64,000 nucleotides of DNA from Herbiconiux sp. A18JL235 (GCF_040939305.1 NZ_CP162511.1:2914001-2978000); one strand, 5' to 3'. Shown: positions 8,730-17,876, counted from the first letter of the stretch. The notes: generated from the sequence alone by a model not told the origin. Program-made: numbers and translations.

Positions 8730-9769
8730 GAGTTCTCCTCCCGGATCTCGACGTCGGAGGGCAGCGAGCTGTCGACCGAGGTCATCGACACCGTTCCCGC
8801 TGCCGCCTTCACCCGCTTGCGGCCGCGGAGTCGCGGATCGGCGAGGTCGTTGAGGCTCTCGCCCACGAGGGTGATGCCGAGCACCGAGAGCACGATGGCG
8901 AGACCCGGGTAGAGCGCTGTCCACCAGATGCCGCTCGTGACGTCGGAGAGCGCCTTGTTGAGGTCGTAGCCCCACTCCGCCGCCGCCGTCGGCTCGATGC
9001 CGAAGCCGAGGAAGCCGAGGCCGGCCAGAGTGAGCAGCGCCTCCGACGAGTTGAGGGTGAAGATGATCGGCAGCGTGCGGGTGGCGTTGCGCAGCACGTG
9101 GCGGAACATGATGCGCGGTGCCGAGGCCCCGAGCATCTTGGCCGACTCGACGTAGGGCTCCGCCTTGATGCGGATGGTCTCGGCCCTGATCACCCGGTAG
9201 TACTGCGGGATGAACACCACGGTGATCGAGAGTGCCGCGGCGAGGATGCCGCCCCAGAGGCTCGACTGCCCACCCGAGATGACGATGGAGAGCACGATCG
9301 CGAGCAGCAGCGACGGGAAGGCGTAGATGGCGTCGCCGATGACGACGAGCACCCGGTCGAGCCAGCCTCCGATGTAGCCCGAGACGAGGCCGAGCAGGAT
9401 GCCGACGAAGATCGAGCAGAGCACGGCGATGATGATGACGAGCAGCGCCGTCTGCGCACCCCAGATGACCCGGGAGAACACGTCGTAGCCACCCACGGTG
9501 GTGCCCATGATGTGGGCTGCGCTCGGCGGCTGCTGCGCGCCGAAGGAGCCCTGGGCGTCGCGCAGCTGGGCGAAGCCGTAGGGGGCGATGAGCGGGGCGA
9601 AGATCGCGACCAGCACGAAGATCGCGGTGATGACGAGGCCGGCGATGAGCATGCCGCGCTGCAGGCCCACGCTCTGACGCAGCTGCTTCACGACGGGGAG
9701 CCGGCCGAGGAAGCCGTTCTTGACCGGGGGCAGTGCGGCCACCGGTTCGCGGTCGAGGGAGGTGCTCAT
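8726..9769 (-). CDS. Peptide ABC transporter permease (DppC type)
   Basis: A 347-residue inner-membrane permease. It has an N-terminal OppC-type helix (about 41-63) and a BPD_transp_1 core of five helices with a SAKMLGAS cytoplasmic coupling segment (EAA loop). It pairs with DppB to form the channel for di- or oligopeptides. The C-terminal DPRLRG motif is typical of the family. The ATG starts two bases after the dppB stop (TGACCATG), and its own stop overlaps the ATPase start, so three genes are translated in chain. Confidence 0.93.
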   Translation of the reverse strand: MSTSLDREPVAALPPVKNGFLGRLPVVKQLRQSVGLQRGMLIAGLVITAIFVLVAIFAPLIAPYGFAQLRDAQGSFGAQQPPSAAHIMGTTVGGYDVFSRVIWGAQTALLVIIIAVLCSIFVGILLGLVSGYIGGWLDRVLVVIGDAIYAFPSLLLAIVLSIVISGGQSSLWGGILAAALSITVVFIPQYYRVIRAETIRIKAEPYVESAKMLGASAPRIMFRHVLRNATRTLPIIFTLNSSEALLTLAGLGFLGFGIEPTAAAEWGYDLNKALSDVTSGIWWTALYPGLAIVLSVLGITLVGESLNDLADPRLRGRKRVKAAAGTVSMTSVDSSLPSDVEIREENS

Positions 9770-9771
9770 GG

Positions 9772-10857
9772 TCAGTACCTCACCCTCGGGTCGATGAGCG
9801 CGGCTATGACGTCGACGATGAAGTTGGTGACGGCGACGATCACCGCGAGCAGGGCGACGATGCCCTGCACGGCCACGAAGTCGCGGGCGGCGAGGTAGGC
9901 GGCGAGCTGGAAGCCGAGGCCCTTCCACTCGAAGGTGGTCTCGGTGAGCACCGCCCCACCGAGCAGCAACGCGATCTGCAGCCCGATGACGGTGATGATC
10001 GGGATGAGGGCCGGCTTGTAGGCGTGCTTGCGCACCAGCCGGAACTCCCCCACACCCCGCGAGCGCGCAGCGTCGACGTAATCGGTGCCGAGCGTGCCGA
10101 TGACGTTCGTGCGCACCAGCCGGAGGAACACGCCCGCCGTGAGGAGACCGAGTGCGATGCCCGGGAGCACCGCGTGCGAGAGCACGTCGCCGATGGCCGC
10201 GGGGCTGCCGAGCGAGATCGCGTCGATCAGGTAGATGCCGGTCTTGTTGTCGAGGGTCTGCATCGACAGCTCGGTGCGGGTGGACGCGCGGCCGGCGACG
10301 GGGAACCACTGCAGCCAGACCGAGAAGACGAGCTTCAGCAGCATGCCGGCGAAGAACACCGGGGTGGCGTAGCAGAGGATGGCGAACACGCGCAGCACAG
10401 CATCCGGAACCCGGTCGCGGAAGGCCGCCGCGAGCATCCCGAGCGGGATGCCGACGATGAAGGCGACGATGAGGGCGTAGAACGCGAGCTCGAGGGTGGC
10501 GCCGCCGTAGGTGAGCAGCACCTCGGTGACCGGCCGGTTGTCGCTGATGGTGTTGCCGAAGTTGCCGGTGAACACCTGCCCGAGGTACTCGAAGTACTGC
10601 ACCAGCACGGGCCGGTCGTAGCCGGCGGCGTGGATGCGCTCCTGCAGCTGCTCGGCGGTGAGCCTGCCGCCCTGCGCAGCGGTGATGGGGTCGCCCACCG
10701 TGCGCATGAGGAGGAACACCAGGGTGACCAGGATGAAGATGGTCGGGAAGATCAGGAGGAACCTGACCAGGAGGTAGCGGCCGAGGCCACCGCCCGCGCT
10801 CTTCGGTTTCGGAGCCACCACCGACGGTGCGTCGGTCGGGAGCAGACTTGTCGTCAT
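9772..10857 (-). CDS. Peptide ABC transporter permease (DppB type)
   Basis: A 361-residue permease with the DppB layout: N-terminal helix at about 25-50, a long extracellular loop with the family VQYFEYLGQVFTGNFG segment, then five helices containing the AARSRGVGEF EAA loop. It ends in DPRVRY. I chose the ATG at 10857; an in-frame TTG three codons earlier is possible, and neither has a strong ribosome binding site. A long hairpin separates it from dppA, which may lower permease output relative to the binding protein. Confidence 0.92.
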   Translation of the reverse strand: MTTSLLPTDAPSVVAPKPKSAGGGLGRYLLVRFLLIFPTIFILVTLVFLLMRTVGDPITAAQGGRLTAEQLQERIHAAGYDRPVLVQYFEYLGQVFTGNFGNTISDNRPVTEVLLTYGGATLELAFYALIVAFIVGIPLGMLAAAFRDRVPDAVLRVFAILCYATPVFFAGMLLKLVFSVWLQWFPVAGRASTRTELSMQTLDNKTGIYLIDAISLGSPAAIGDVLSHAVLPGIALGLLTAGVFLRLVRTNVIGTLGTDYVDAARSRGVGEFRLVRKHAYKPALIPIITVIGLQIALLLGGAVLTETTFEWKGLGFQLAAYLAARDFVAVQGIVALLAVIVAVTNFIVDVIAALIDPRVRY

Positions 10858-10884
10858 CGTTGCCAATCAGTCGGATCGTGCAGA

Positions 10885-10928
10885 CCGCACGAGGGGCGAC
10901 CGGTTCGACCCGGCCGCCCCTCGTGCGG
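10885..10928 (-). terminator. Large hairpin between dppA and dppB
   Basis: Perfect 14-bp arms (10885-10898 and 10915-10928, beginning CCGCACGAGGGG) enclose a smaller CCGG/CCGG stem. No T-run follows in the direction of transcription. It is therefore better read as a partial terminator or an mRNA-stabilising 3' structure for dppA than as a full stop. Confidence 0.7.
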
Positions 10929-10937
10929 AGCTCGGTG

Positions 10938-12572
10938 CTAGCCCTTGGTGAGCGGTGCGTAACGGAACTTGAACGAGGCGTCGAGCGTGACGCCGTCGAC
11001 ACCGGTTCCGGCGACGGCGACCTGAGCGCCCTGGAGGTAGGGCACCGTCGACAGGTCGAGTGCCTCCTTCGCCTGGATCTCCTCGATGATCGACTGGCGC
11101 TCGGCCGGGTCGGTGGTGGTGGCCTGCTTGAGGATCAGGTCGTTCACCTCGGGGTTCGAGTAGTGGTTGGCGAGGAAGTTCTCGGTGAGGAAGAACGGCG
11201 TCAGGTAGTTGTCGGCGTCGGAGTAGTCGGGGAACCAGCCCAGCTGGTACGCCGGGTACAGGTCGGCCGTGCGGTCTTTCGCGTACTGGACCCATTCGGT
11301 CGACTGCAGGTTCACCGTGAACAGGCCAGACGACTCGAGCTGGTCTTTGATGAGCGCGTACTCGTCGCCCGAGGAGGGGCCGTAGTGGTCGGGGCTGTAC
11401 TGGAGGTTCAGCTCGATCGGGCTGGTGATGCCCGCCGCGGTGAGCGTCTCCTTGGCCTTGTCGACCGAGGGGCCGCCGTTGCCGTCGCCGTAGGTCTCCT
11501 TGAGCACCTCGGTGGCGCCGGTGAGGCCGGCCGGCACGAAGGAGTACAGCGGGGTGTAGGTGCCCTTGTAGACCTGGTCGGCGATCTCGTCGCGGTCGAT
11601 CAGGTCGGCGACGGCCTGGCGCACCGCGAGCGACTTGGCGGCGTCTGCCTCGGGGGTGGTGGCGCCGAAGGGCTGCGTGTCGAAGTTAAACACGATGTAG
11701 CGGATCTCGCCGCCGGGCCCGTCGTAGACCTTCACCTTGTCGTTGGAGGAGAGGTCTTCGACGTCGGTCGCGGACAGGCTCCGGAACGCCACGTCGATGT
11801 TGCCCTCCTGCACGTCGAGCTTGAGATTCGACGAGTCGGCGTAGTACTTCGCGTTGATGGGCGACTCCGCCGCCGGGAGCACACCCTTGTAGCCGTCGAA
11901 GGGCTCGTAGGAGATGAGGTTGTTGAAGTCGTAGCTCGAGATCGTGTACTGACCCGCGAACGCCTCGCCGTCGACGATCTCCTCGTCGGGGGTGACCGCG
12001 TCGGCGGCGAAGACCTCCTCGTCGACGATCGGACCTGCCGGGCTCGACAGGATCTGCGGGAAGACCTGGTCGTTCTCGCTCTTGAGGTTGAACACGACGG
12101 TGAGATCGTCGGGAGTGTCGACCGAGTCGAGGTTGTACAGCAGCGACGACGGCCCGTTCGGGTCGGCGATGGCGAGCTGACGGTCGAAGCTGAACTTCAC
12201 GTCGGAGGAGGTGAGCTCGTGCCCGTTGGCGAAGGTGAGGCCCTCCTTGAGCTTCACGGTGTACTCCGTGGGCGCGGTGAACTCGGCGCTCTCGGCGATG
12301 TCGGGCTCGACGTCGGGGCTGCCGTAGGGGGTGTTCATGATGAACGGGAACACCTGGTTCATGACGGCGAAGGAGCCGTTGTCGTAGGAGCCTGCCGGGT
12401 CGAGCGTGGTGACCTTGTCGGTGGTGCCGACGATGAGCGCTTCGCCACCGGAGGGTGCGTCGTTCGAGGATCCGGCCGAGCAACCGGCGAGGACGAGGGC
12501 GAAAGCCGCCCCGCTCGCGGTGATGACCAGGGCGCGCCGAGCGCGAGTGAATGCGGATGACATATCCGTCAT
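10938..12572 (-). CDS. Peptide-binding lipoprotein of ABC transporter (DppA/OppA, SBP family 5)
   Basis: A 544-residue extracellular binding protein anchored by lipid. The signal peptide ends in Leu-Ala-Gly-Cys (Cys31), followed by a Ser/Gly linker and an SBP_bac_5 domain (about 45-540). The family captures di- and oligopeptides and delivers them to the DppBC channel. The ATG at 12572 is chosen because AGGAAGAGG lies just upstream and gives a normal signal peptide. It is first in the operon dppA-dppB-dppC-dppDF. A TTGACC near 12650 could be the -35 of its promoter, but the matching -10 is weak. Peptide preference is not readable from sequence. Confidence 0.93.
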   Translation of the reverse strand: MTDMSSAFTRARRALVITASGAAFALVLAGCSAGSSNDAPSGGEALIVGTTDKVTTLDPAGSYDNGSFAVMNQVFPFIMNTPYGSPDVEPDIAESAEFTAPTEYTVKLKEGLTFANGHELTSSDVKFSFDRQLAIADPNGPSSLLYNLDSVDTPDDLTVVFNLKSENDQVFPQILSSPAGPIVDEEVFAADAVTPDEEIVDGEAFAGQYTISSYDFNNLISYEPFDGYKGVLPAAESPINAKYYADSSNLKLDVQEGNIDVAFRSLSATDVEDLSSNDKVKVYDGPGGEIRYIVFNFDTQPFGATTPEADAAKSLAVRQAVADLIDRDEIADQVYKGTYTPLYSFVPAGLTGATEVLKETYGDGNGGPSVDKAKETLTAAGITSPIELNLQYSPDHYGPSSGDEYALIKDQLESSGLFTVNLQSTEWVQYAKDRTADLYPAYQLGWFPDYSDADNYLTPFFLTENFLANHYSNPEVNDLILKQATTTDPAERQSIIEEIQAKEALDLSTVPYLQGAQVAVAGTGVDGVTLDASFKFRYAPLTKG

Positions 12573-12767
12573 GACCTCTTCCTGTTGTGTGTTGCTGTGA
12601 GAAGTCATAGCTAACACAAAGAGTCATCGTCACCCAACCGGGGGGCATGGTCAAGAGGGTTTCTTTACCCGATCGAAATGTTCACGCGGATAATCGCCGC
12701 CCGACGACGGTTTCGCGCGCGTCTGCCGACGGGGCACGGAGCCTGCAATGACGGGTCGCGGAGCGCG

Positions 12768-13328
12768 TCAGCGCACGGCGAGCATGACGTCGACCACGGC
12801 GTCGAGTACCGCATCGACCTGCGCCTCGCTGTAGCCGCCGCGGCGGGAGCGGAAGGCGACGGTGCGCACATCCGTGACGCTCACATCCGCCCCCGATCGG
12901 AAGTACTCCACCAGGTGGTCGGCGAACTCGTCGACGTCTTTCGGGTGGTAGCCGATGCTCAGCGGGCCCGCCTTCGTGAAGCGCTTGCCCTCGGGTCGTT
13001 CCAGGCGGGCGAGGATCTCGGCGGCGCGCTGACGCGCCTGCTGGTACCAGCGCTCGTCTCCGGCCTCGCGGTAGGCGGCGTCGCGCTCGCGGAGCGCGAA
13101 GGCGTCTTCGAGGCGCTCGAGTGCCGCGTCGACGGCGGGCGGGTAGTAGCCGCCCTTCTGCATGGTGAAGGCGGTGCTGCGCACCATCTCGCTGGTGAGC
13201 ACCGGGGTGCCCTCGGGGCCGGCGGCGCGCTCGTCGTACGCCAGTCGCGCCTTCGCGAGGAAGTCGTCGACCTCCTCGGTGTCGTAGCCGAGGCTCGAGC
13301 TGCGGGTGCGGGGAAACGGTACGCTCAC
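12768..13328 (-). CDS. DivIVA-like protein with four GYxxxxVDxxL motifs
   Basis: A 186-residue protein in which one short motif recurs four times: Gly14-Leu24, Gly60-Leu70, Gly126-Ala136 and Gly165-Leu175, each of the form GY-x4-VD-x2-L/A. Motifs 1 and 3, and motifs 2 and 4, resemble each other more closely (F-x-S/T versus VR-T-x-AF before the motif), so it looks like an internal duplication of a two-motif unit. This is the actinobacterial DivIVA-domain arrangement linked to polar or septal membrane association, but long coiled coils are absent. The GTG start has CACAAT exactly six bases upstream, suggesting a leaderless transcript. Confidence 0.75.
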   Translation of the reverse strand: MSVPFPRTRSSSLGYDTEEVDDFLAKARLAYDERAAGPEGTPVLTSEMVRSTAFTMQKGGYYPPAVDAALERLEDAFALRERDAAYREAGDERWYQQARQRAAEILARLERPEGKRFTKAGPLSIGYHPKDVDEFADHLVEYFRSGADVSVTDVRTVAFRSRRGGYSEAQVDAVLDAVVDVMLAVR

Positions 13329-13334
13329 GGGTCT

Positions 13335-13340
13335 ATTGTG
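13335..13340 (-). promoter_or_regulatory. -10 hexamer CACAAT for leaderless DivIVA-like transcript
   Basis: CACAAT is followed by AGACCC and then GTG at 13328. It lies in the short gap after cdsA, so the DivIVA-like gene can be expressed independently of the cdsA operon. Confidence 0.45.
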
Positions 13341-13347
13341 CCGAAGA

Positions 13348-14313
13348 TCAGCCTGAGAAGATCACCCAGAGCATGTACGCCGCCGCGGCCGAGGGCAGCA
13401 TGGAGTCGAGCCGGTCGAGGAAACCGCCGTGGCCCGGGAGCCAGGAGCTCATGTCTTTGATGCCGATGTCGCGCTTCAGCAGCGACTCCGCTAGGTCGCC
13501 CGCCGTCGCCGTCGCGGCGATCACGGCGCCGAACACGAGACCCACCCACCAGGGCTGCCCGAGCACGAAGAGCGCCAGCAGCACGCCGCCGATGAGAGCC
13601 GCGGCCACAGCTCCGGCGAGGCCCTCCCAGGTCTTCTTCGGGCTGATGGTGGGGGCCATCGGATGCTTGCCGAAGTTGAGCCCCGTCGCATACGCCCCGA
13701 CATCGACGAGCACCGTCACGACGATGAAGGAGAGCACCCACCACTGGCCGCCCTCCTTCGACACCAGGAGCACCGCGATGCTGCCGAGGAACGACACGTA
13801 CACCTGGACGAACACGCCCGCACCGAGGTCGCGCAGCGCGGCGAGCGCCCCGCGGTGCTCACGGGCGACGGCGATCTCGACGAGGCGCCAGAGCGCGACG
13901 GCGACGACACCGCCGATGAACACCAGCCACTGTCCCTCGGCCTGCCAGTAGTAGGCGGCGGGTACCATCGCCGCGCCCACCACGGCCGCGGGCACGCGGG
14001 GCACCGTGATGCCGGCATGCCGGAGGGCCGTCGCCAGTTCGAGCGTGCCGAACACCACGAGGGTCACGGCGAACACCATGAACAGCTCTTTGATGACGAC
14101 GAGGCTGAGCACCACGACGCCGGCGAGCACCACGCCGATGAGGATCGCCGAGATGAGGTTGCGGCCCGAGCGCGCCGTGATCTTCTCGTTCGCCTCTTCG
14201 AACTGCTCGCGGCGCGCCCTCACCTGAGCCTGGATGTCGGCTCGGGAGAGCGGGCGCGCGCGCTTCACCGACGACGGCCTCGGCGTCGGTGGGACTCCCT
14301 GGTCGTGGCTCAT
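13348..14313 (-). CDS. cdsA: Phosphatidate cytidylyltransferase (CDP-diglyceride synthase)
   Basis: A 321-residue integral membrane enzyme converting phosphatidic acid and CTP to CDP-diacylglycerol, the branch point of phospholipid synthesis. A hydrophilic N-terminal tail (1-50) precedes about eight helices. The CDS signature is complete near the C-terminus: SLLKRDIGIKD followed by LPGHGGFLDRLDS, with the metal-binding Asp residues. It follows frr by 19 bases and belongs to the rpsB-tsf-pyrH-frr-cdsA block, linking lipid synthesis with translation genes as in many bacteria. Confidence 0.96.
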   Translation of the reverse strand: MSHDQGVPPTPRPSSVKRARPLSRADIQAQVRARREQFEEANEKITARSGRNLISAILIGVVLAGVVVLSLVVIKELFMVFAVTLVVFGTLELATALRHAGITVPRVPAAVVGAAMVPAAYYWQAEGQWLVFIGGVVAVALWRLVEIAVAREHRGALAALRDLGAGVFVQVYVSFLGSIAVLLVSKEGGQWWVLSFIVVTVLVDVGAYATGLNFGKHPMAPTISPKKTWEGLAGAVAAALIGGVLLALFVLGQPWWVGLVFGAVIAATATAGDLAESLLKRDIGIKDMSSWLPGHGGFLDRLDSMLPSAAAAYMLWVIFSG

Positions 14314-14332
14314 GCGGCGTCGACGGTCGAGG

Positions 14333-14887
14333 TCAGACCTCGAGGAGCTCGGCTTCCTTGCGTTTCAGGGCGTCGTCGATGGCGTCGACGTGGCTCTTCG
14401 TGACCTGCTCGAGTTCTTTCTCGCCCCGGGCCACCTCGTCGTCGCCGACCTCGCTCTTCAGCGCGTCGAGGTCGTCCTTGGCCTTACGGCGGATGTTGCG
14501 CACCGACACCTTGCCGTCTTCGGCCTTGGTTCGAACGATCTTCACGTACTCCTTGCGGCGCTCTTCGGTGAGCTCGGGAAGGGTGACGCGGATGATCGTG
14601 CCGTCGTTCGTGGGGTTGGCCCCCAGGTTCGGCATGTCGCGGATGGCCTGCTCGATGTCGCGGAGTGCGGCCTTGTCGTAGGGGGTGACGATGAGCGAGC
14701 GCGCCTCGGGGTTCTGCAGCGAGGCGAGCTGGGCCAACGGGGTGGGCGTGCCGTAGTACGACACCAGGATCTTCTGGAACAGGGCCGGGTTCGCCCGGCC
14801 GGTGCGCACGTTCGAGAAGTCGTCTTTGGTGACCTCGACGGCCTTGTTCATGCGTTCGGTGGCATCTGCCAGTACATCCGCGATCAC
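14333..14887 (-). CDS. frr: Ribosome recycling factor
   Basis: A 184-residue protein of the exact size and pattern of RRF. With EF-G it splits the post-termination ribosome into subunits. The long three-helix bundle residues ([14 protein letters not shown] at the N-terminus, [12 protein letters not shown] in the middle) and the RTGRANP loop are recognisable. It starts at GTG with AAGGAG eight bases upstream. It sits between pyrH and cdsA, the usual position. Confidence 0.97.
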   Translation of the reverse strand: MIADVLADATERMNKAVEVTKDDFSNVRTGRANPALFQKILVSYYGTPTPLAQLASLQNPEARSLIVTPYDKAALRDIEQAIRDMPNLGANPTNDGTIIRVTLPELTEERRKEYVKIVRTKAEDGKVSVRNIRRKAKDDLDALKSEVGDDEVARGEKELEQVTKSHVDAIDDALKRKEAELLEV

Positions 14888-14950
14888 GGGGAGCTCCTTC
14901 GGTGGATCAGTGCTGTCAAGTGTAGTCAGTGGGCCTGAGGGCTCACCGGC

Positions 14951-15673
14951 TCAATGGCTCGTGGCGACCAGGGTGCCGATGCGTTCGCCTCGGATCGCCT
15001 TGGCCACGTTGCCCGCGGGCTCCATGCCGAAGACGTGCATGGGCATCCCGTTGTCCATGCAGAGGCTGAATGCCGTCGAGTCGACGACCTTGAGCCCCTG
15101 GAGGAGCGCGTCGTTGTAGGTGAGGGTGTCGAGCTTGATCGCCTCGGGGTTCACCCGGGGGTCATCGGAGTAGACCCCGTCGACGCCGTTCTTGGCCACC
15201 AGCACCTCGTCGGCATGGATCTCGAGGGCACGCTGCGCCGACACGGTGTCGGTGGAGAAGTAGGGCAGGCCGGCGCCCGCGCCGAAGATGACGACGCGCC
15301 CCTTCTCGAGGTGCCTGATGGCCCGGAGCGGGATGTACGGCTCGGCGACCTGGGTCATCGAGATCGCCGACTGCACGCGGGTGTCGGCACCCGCCTGCTC
15401 GAGGAAGTCCTGCAGGGCCAGGGCGTTCATGACGGTGCCGAGCATCCCCATGTAGTCGGCGCGCCCGCGGTCCATCCCGCGCTGCGAGAGCTCGGCGCCG
15501 CGGAAGAAGTTGCCGCCGCCCACGACGATCGCGACCTCGACCTCTTTCGCCGCCTCGGCGATCTCCTTGGCGAGACCGGAGACGACGTCGGGGTTCACGC
15601 CCAACGCTCCACCCCCGAAGGCCTCACCGGAGAGTTTGAGGAGTACCCTGCGCTTGCCGTCCGGCTCTGACAT
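14951..15673 (-). CDS. pyrH: UMP kinase
   Basis: A 240-residue amino-acid-kinase-fold enzyme that phosphorylates UMP to UDP with ATP. The N-terminal KLSGEAF motif binds phosphate, [10 protein letters not shown] is the glycine-rich loop, and a segment around [13 protein letters not shown] is the ATP-site signature of the bacterial hexameric type. It lies between a terminator-like hairpin on the tsf side and frr, 63 bases apart. The message may therefore come both from read-through and from an unseen local promoter. Confidence 0.97.
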   Translation of the reverse strand: MSEPDGKRRVLLKLSGEAFGGGALGVNPDVVSGLAKEIAEAAKEVEVAIVVGGGNFFRGAELSQRGMDRGRADYMGMLGTVMNALALQDFLEQAGADTRVQSAISMTQVAEPYIPLRAIRHLEKGRVVIFGAGAGLPYFSTDTVSAQRALEIHADEVLVAKNGVDGVYSDDPRVNPEAIKLDTLTYNDALLQGLKVVDSTAFSLCMDNGMPMHVFGMEPAGNVAKAIRGERIGTLVATSH

Positions 15674-15716
15674 CCGTCGTGCGTCCCTTCGTCGTGTCCG
15701 TGTTCAGGCTACAGAG

Positions 15717-15748
15717 AAAACGGGCCCGGGTCGTTCGACCCGAGCCCG
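15717..15748 (-). terminator. Rho-independent terminator after tsf
   Basis: A 13-bp stem with one mismatch (15721-15733 with 15736-15748; two-base loop) is followed on the minus strand by TTTTCT. It sits 16 bases after the tsf stop and would end the rpsB-tsf transcript. Confidence 0.8.
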
Positions 15749-15763
15749 CTTCCTGGGGTGGTG

Positions 15764-16591
15764 TTACGCGCCGACCTTGAATCGGGCGAAGCCGGTGACC
15801 TGGATGCCCGCATCGGCGAGCACCTTCGAGACCGAGAGCTTGTTGTCCTTCGCGTAGTCCTGCTCGAGCAGGGCGACCTGCTTGAAGTAGGCGGTGACGC
15901 GACCCTCGACGATCTTCGGCAGAGCCGCCTCGGGCTTGCCCTCGTTCTTCGAGATCTCGGTGACGATCGCACGCTCCTTCTCGACGGCCTCCGCGGGCAC
16001 GTCGTCGCGGGAGAGGTACTGCGGGTCGGCGAACGAGATGTGCTGCGCGATGGAGCGGGCGGTGTCGGCGTCGGAGCCGGAGTAGGCCACGACGACACCG
16101 ACCTGCGGGGGCAGGTCTTTGCTCGTCTTGTGCAGGTAGATCTCGAACGAGTCGCCGGTGAGGCGCGCGATGCGGCGCAGCTCGATCTTCTCGCCGAGGA
16201 TCGCGGCCTCGTCGTTGATGAGGTCGGCGACGGTCTTGTCACCGGCGGAGGCGGCCAGGGCCTCCTCGACGGTGGTCGAACCGGCGGCGAAGACGGCCTC
16301 GAGAACGGCGTCGGCGAGGGCGATGAACTTGTCGCCCTTCGCCACGAAGTCGGTCTCGCAGGCGAGCTCGATGAGCGTCGCAGCGCCATCGCCCTGCTTC
16401 GCGGCGACGAGGCCCTCGCTGGTGGAGCGGTCGGCGCGCTTCGCGTTGCCCTTGGCGCCCTTCAGGCGCAGGATCTCGACGGCCTTCTCCATGTCGCCGT
16501 CGGCCTCGACCAGGGCGTTCTTGGTGTCGACCATGCCGGTGCCGAGCTGCTCGCGCAGCGCCTTCACGTCGGCCAGGCTGATGTTTGCCAT
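15764..16591 (-). CDS. tsf: Elongation factor Ts
   Basis: A 275-residue guanine-nucleotide exchange factor for EF-Tu. The N-terminal UBA-like module (residues 1-45, with LREQLGTGMVDTKNAL) carries the family signature, the core contains the conserved Thr-Asp-Phe-Val motif (ETDFVAKGD) that contacts EF-Tu, and the C-terminal module is complete. It follows rpsB in the usual order, separated by 69 bases containing a small hairpin, and ends at a canonical terminator. Confidence 0.97.
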   Translation of the reverse strand: MANISLADVKALREQLGTGMVDTKNALVEADGDMEKAVEILRLKGAKGNAKRADRSTSEGLVAAKQGDGAATLIELACETDFVAKGDKFIALADAVLEAVFAAGSTTVEEALAASAGDKTVADLINDEAAILGEKIELRRIARLTGDSFEIYLHKTSKDLPPQVGVVVAYSGSDADTARSIAQHISFADPQYLSRDDVPAEAVEKERAIVTEISKNEGKPEAALPKIVEGRVTAYFKQVALLEQDYAKDNKLSVSKVLADAGIQVTGFARFKVGA

Positions 16592-16634
16592 GTTTCTGTG
16601 TACTCCTTGAAAAGGTTGTGGTCGGTGTCAGCGT

Positions 16635-16654
16635 GCCGTTCAGAGATGAACGGC
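16635..16654 (-). other. Short hairpin in the rpsB-tsf spacer
   Basis: GCCGTTCA and TGAACGGC pair perfectly around a four-base loop. No T-run follows. It may act as an attenuating or processing structure between rpsB and tsf. Confidence 0.45.
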
Positions 16655-16660
16655 GGGCGA

Positions 16661-17683
16661 CTACTCGGCTGCGGGAGCCTTCTCGGCGTCGGTCGCCTCG
16701 GCTTCGATCTTCGCCTCGGCGTCGGCGTCGGAGACCACGTGGTGCTCCACGACGAGCGACTCGTCGGTGACGGCGGCGAGGTCGGCCTGCGCGGCGGCGT
16801 CGGCGTCGTTCTCCTCGGTGGGGGTCTCGGCGGCGATCACCTCGGCGACGGCCTCTGCGTTCTCGGTACCGGTGACGAGCCCGTCGACGGCCTCGATCTT
16901 CTCAGCCTCCGACTGCGGGTTCTCCGAGGCCTGGAGGAGCTCGCGCTCCCACTCGGCCAGGGGCTCGGCCTGCTCGCCCTCTTCGGGCTTCTGGTGGCGC
17001 TGGATGAGACCCTCCGCCGCGGCGTCGGCGACGATGCGGGTGAGCAGCGCGACCGAACGGATGGCGTCGTCGTTACCCGGGATGGGGTACTGCACCTCGT
17101 CGGGGTCGCAGTTGGTGTCGAGGATGCCGATGACGGGGATGCCGAGCTTCTTGGCCTCGTCGATCGCCAGGTGCTCCTTCTTGGTGTCGACCACCCAGAG
17201 TGCCGACGGGGTCTTCGACAGGTTGCGGATGCCGCCGAGCGACTTGTGCAGCTTGTCGAGCTCGCGCTTCTTGATGAGGAGTTCCTTCTTCGTGAAGCCG
17301 CTCTTCGCGGTGTCTTCGAAGTCGAGCTCCTCGAGTTCCTTCATGCGCGCGAGGCGCTTGGAGACGGTCTGGAAGTTGGTGAGGAGGCCACCGAGCCAGC
17401 GCTGGTTGACGTAGGGCTGGCCCACGCGGGTCGCCTGCTCGGCGATCGACTCCTGCGCCTGCTTCTTGGTGCCGACGAAGAGGATGGTGCCGCCGTGCGC
17501 GACGGTCTCCTTGACGAAGTCGTAGGCCTTGTCGATGTAGCCCAGCGACTGCTGCAGGTCGATGATGTAGATGCCCGAGCGCTCGGTGAAGATGAAGCGC
17601 TTCATCTTGGGGTTCCAGCGACGGGTCTGGTGTCCGAAGTGGACGCCGCTGTCGAGCAGCTGGCGGATGGTGACGACGGCCAT
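16661..17683 (-). CDS. rpsB: 30S ribosomal protein S2 with long acidic C-terminal extension
   Basis: A 340-residue S2, of which about the first 235 residues match the ribosomal fold ([21 protein letters not shown] at the start, FVGTKKQAQ, and [18 protein letters not shown]). The remaining hundred residues are Ala/Glu/Asp-rich and low in complexity, an extension known in actinobacteria and probably disordered. S2 sits at the 30S head-body junction and helps recruit S1-like contacts. The ATG is preceded by AGAAGGAG. Transcription probably begins near 17847, leaving a leader of about 165 bases. Confidence 0.97.
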   Translation of the reverse strand: MAVVTIRQLLDSGVHFGHQTRRWNPKMKRFIFTERSGIYIIDLQQSLGYIDKAYDFVKETVAHGGTILFVGTKKQAQESIAEQATRVGQPYVNQRWLGGLLTNFQTVSKRLARMKELEELDFEDTAKSGFTKKELLIKKRELDKLHKSLGGIRNLSKTPSALWVVDTKKEHLAIDEAKKLGIPVIGILDTNCDPDEVQYPIPGNDDAIRSVALLTRIVADAAAEGLIQRHQKPEEGEQAEPLAEWERELLQASENPQSEAEKIEAVDGLVTGTENAEAVAEVIAAETPTEENDADAAAQADLAAVTDESLVVEHHVVSDADAEAKIEAEATDAEKAPAAE

Positions 17684-17826
17684 GGCCGTACTCCTTCTGT
17701 TCTCGGTTGTCTTCCGCGACGGTGGCCGCGGATCCTGGTGCCCGGCGCGCATCCGGCCTCGTCTCGCCTCGCTCGCGAGGGTGACGGGGACCGATCGGAT
17801 GCTGCTGCCTGGTGGGCACGCGAAGT

Positions 17827-17859
17827 CACCCCGGCTGGCGGGGTGCTCCGAGAACTATA
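17827..17859 (-). promoter_or_regulatory. rpsB promoter -10 (TATAGT) and hairpin at the 5' end of the leader
   Basis: TATAGT at 17854-17859 would start RNA near 17847. The first transcribed bases then form a 7-bp stem (CACCCCG at 17827-17833 pairing with CGGGGTG at 17839-17845). The -10 overlaps the start of the convergent-side spacer just past the sugar-porter stop. The leader continues about 140 bases to rpsB and may carry S2 feedback control; that is inference. Confidence 0.5.
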
Positions 17860-17876
17860 TCACCCGGGTGCTGCGC

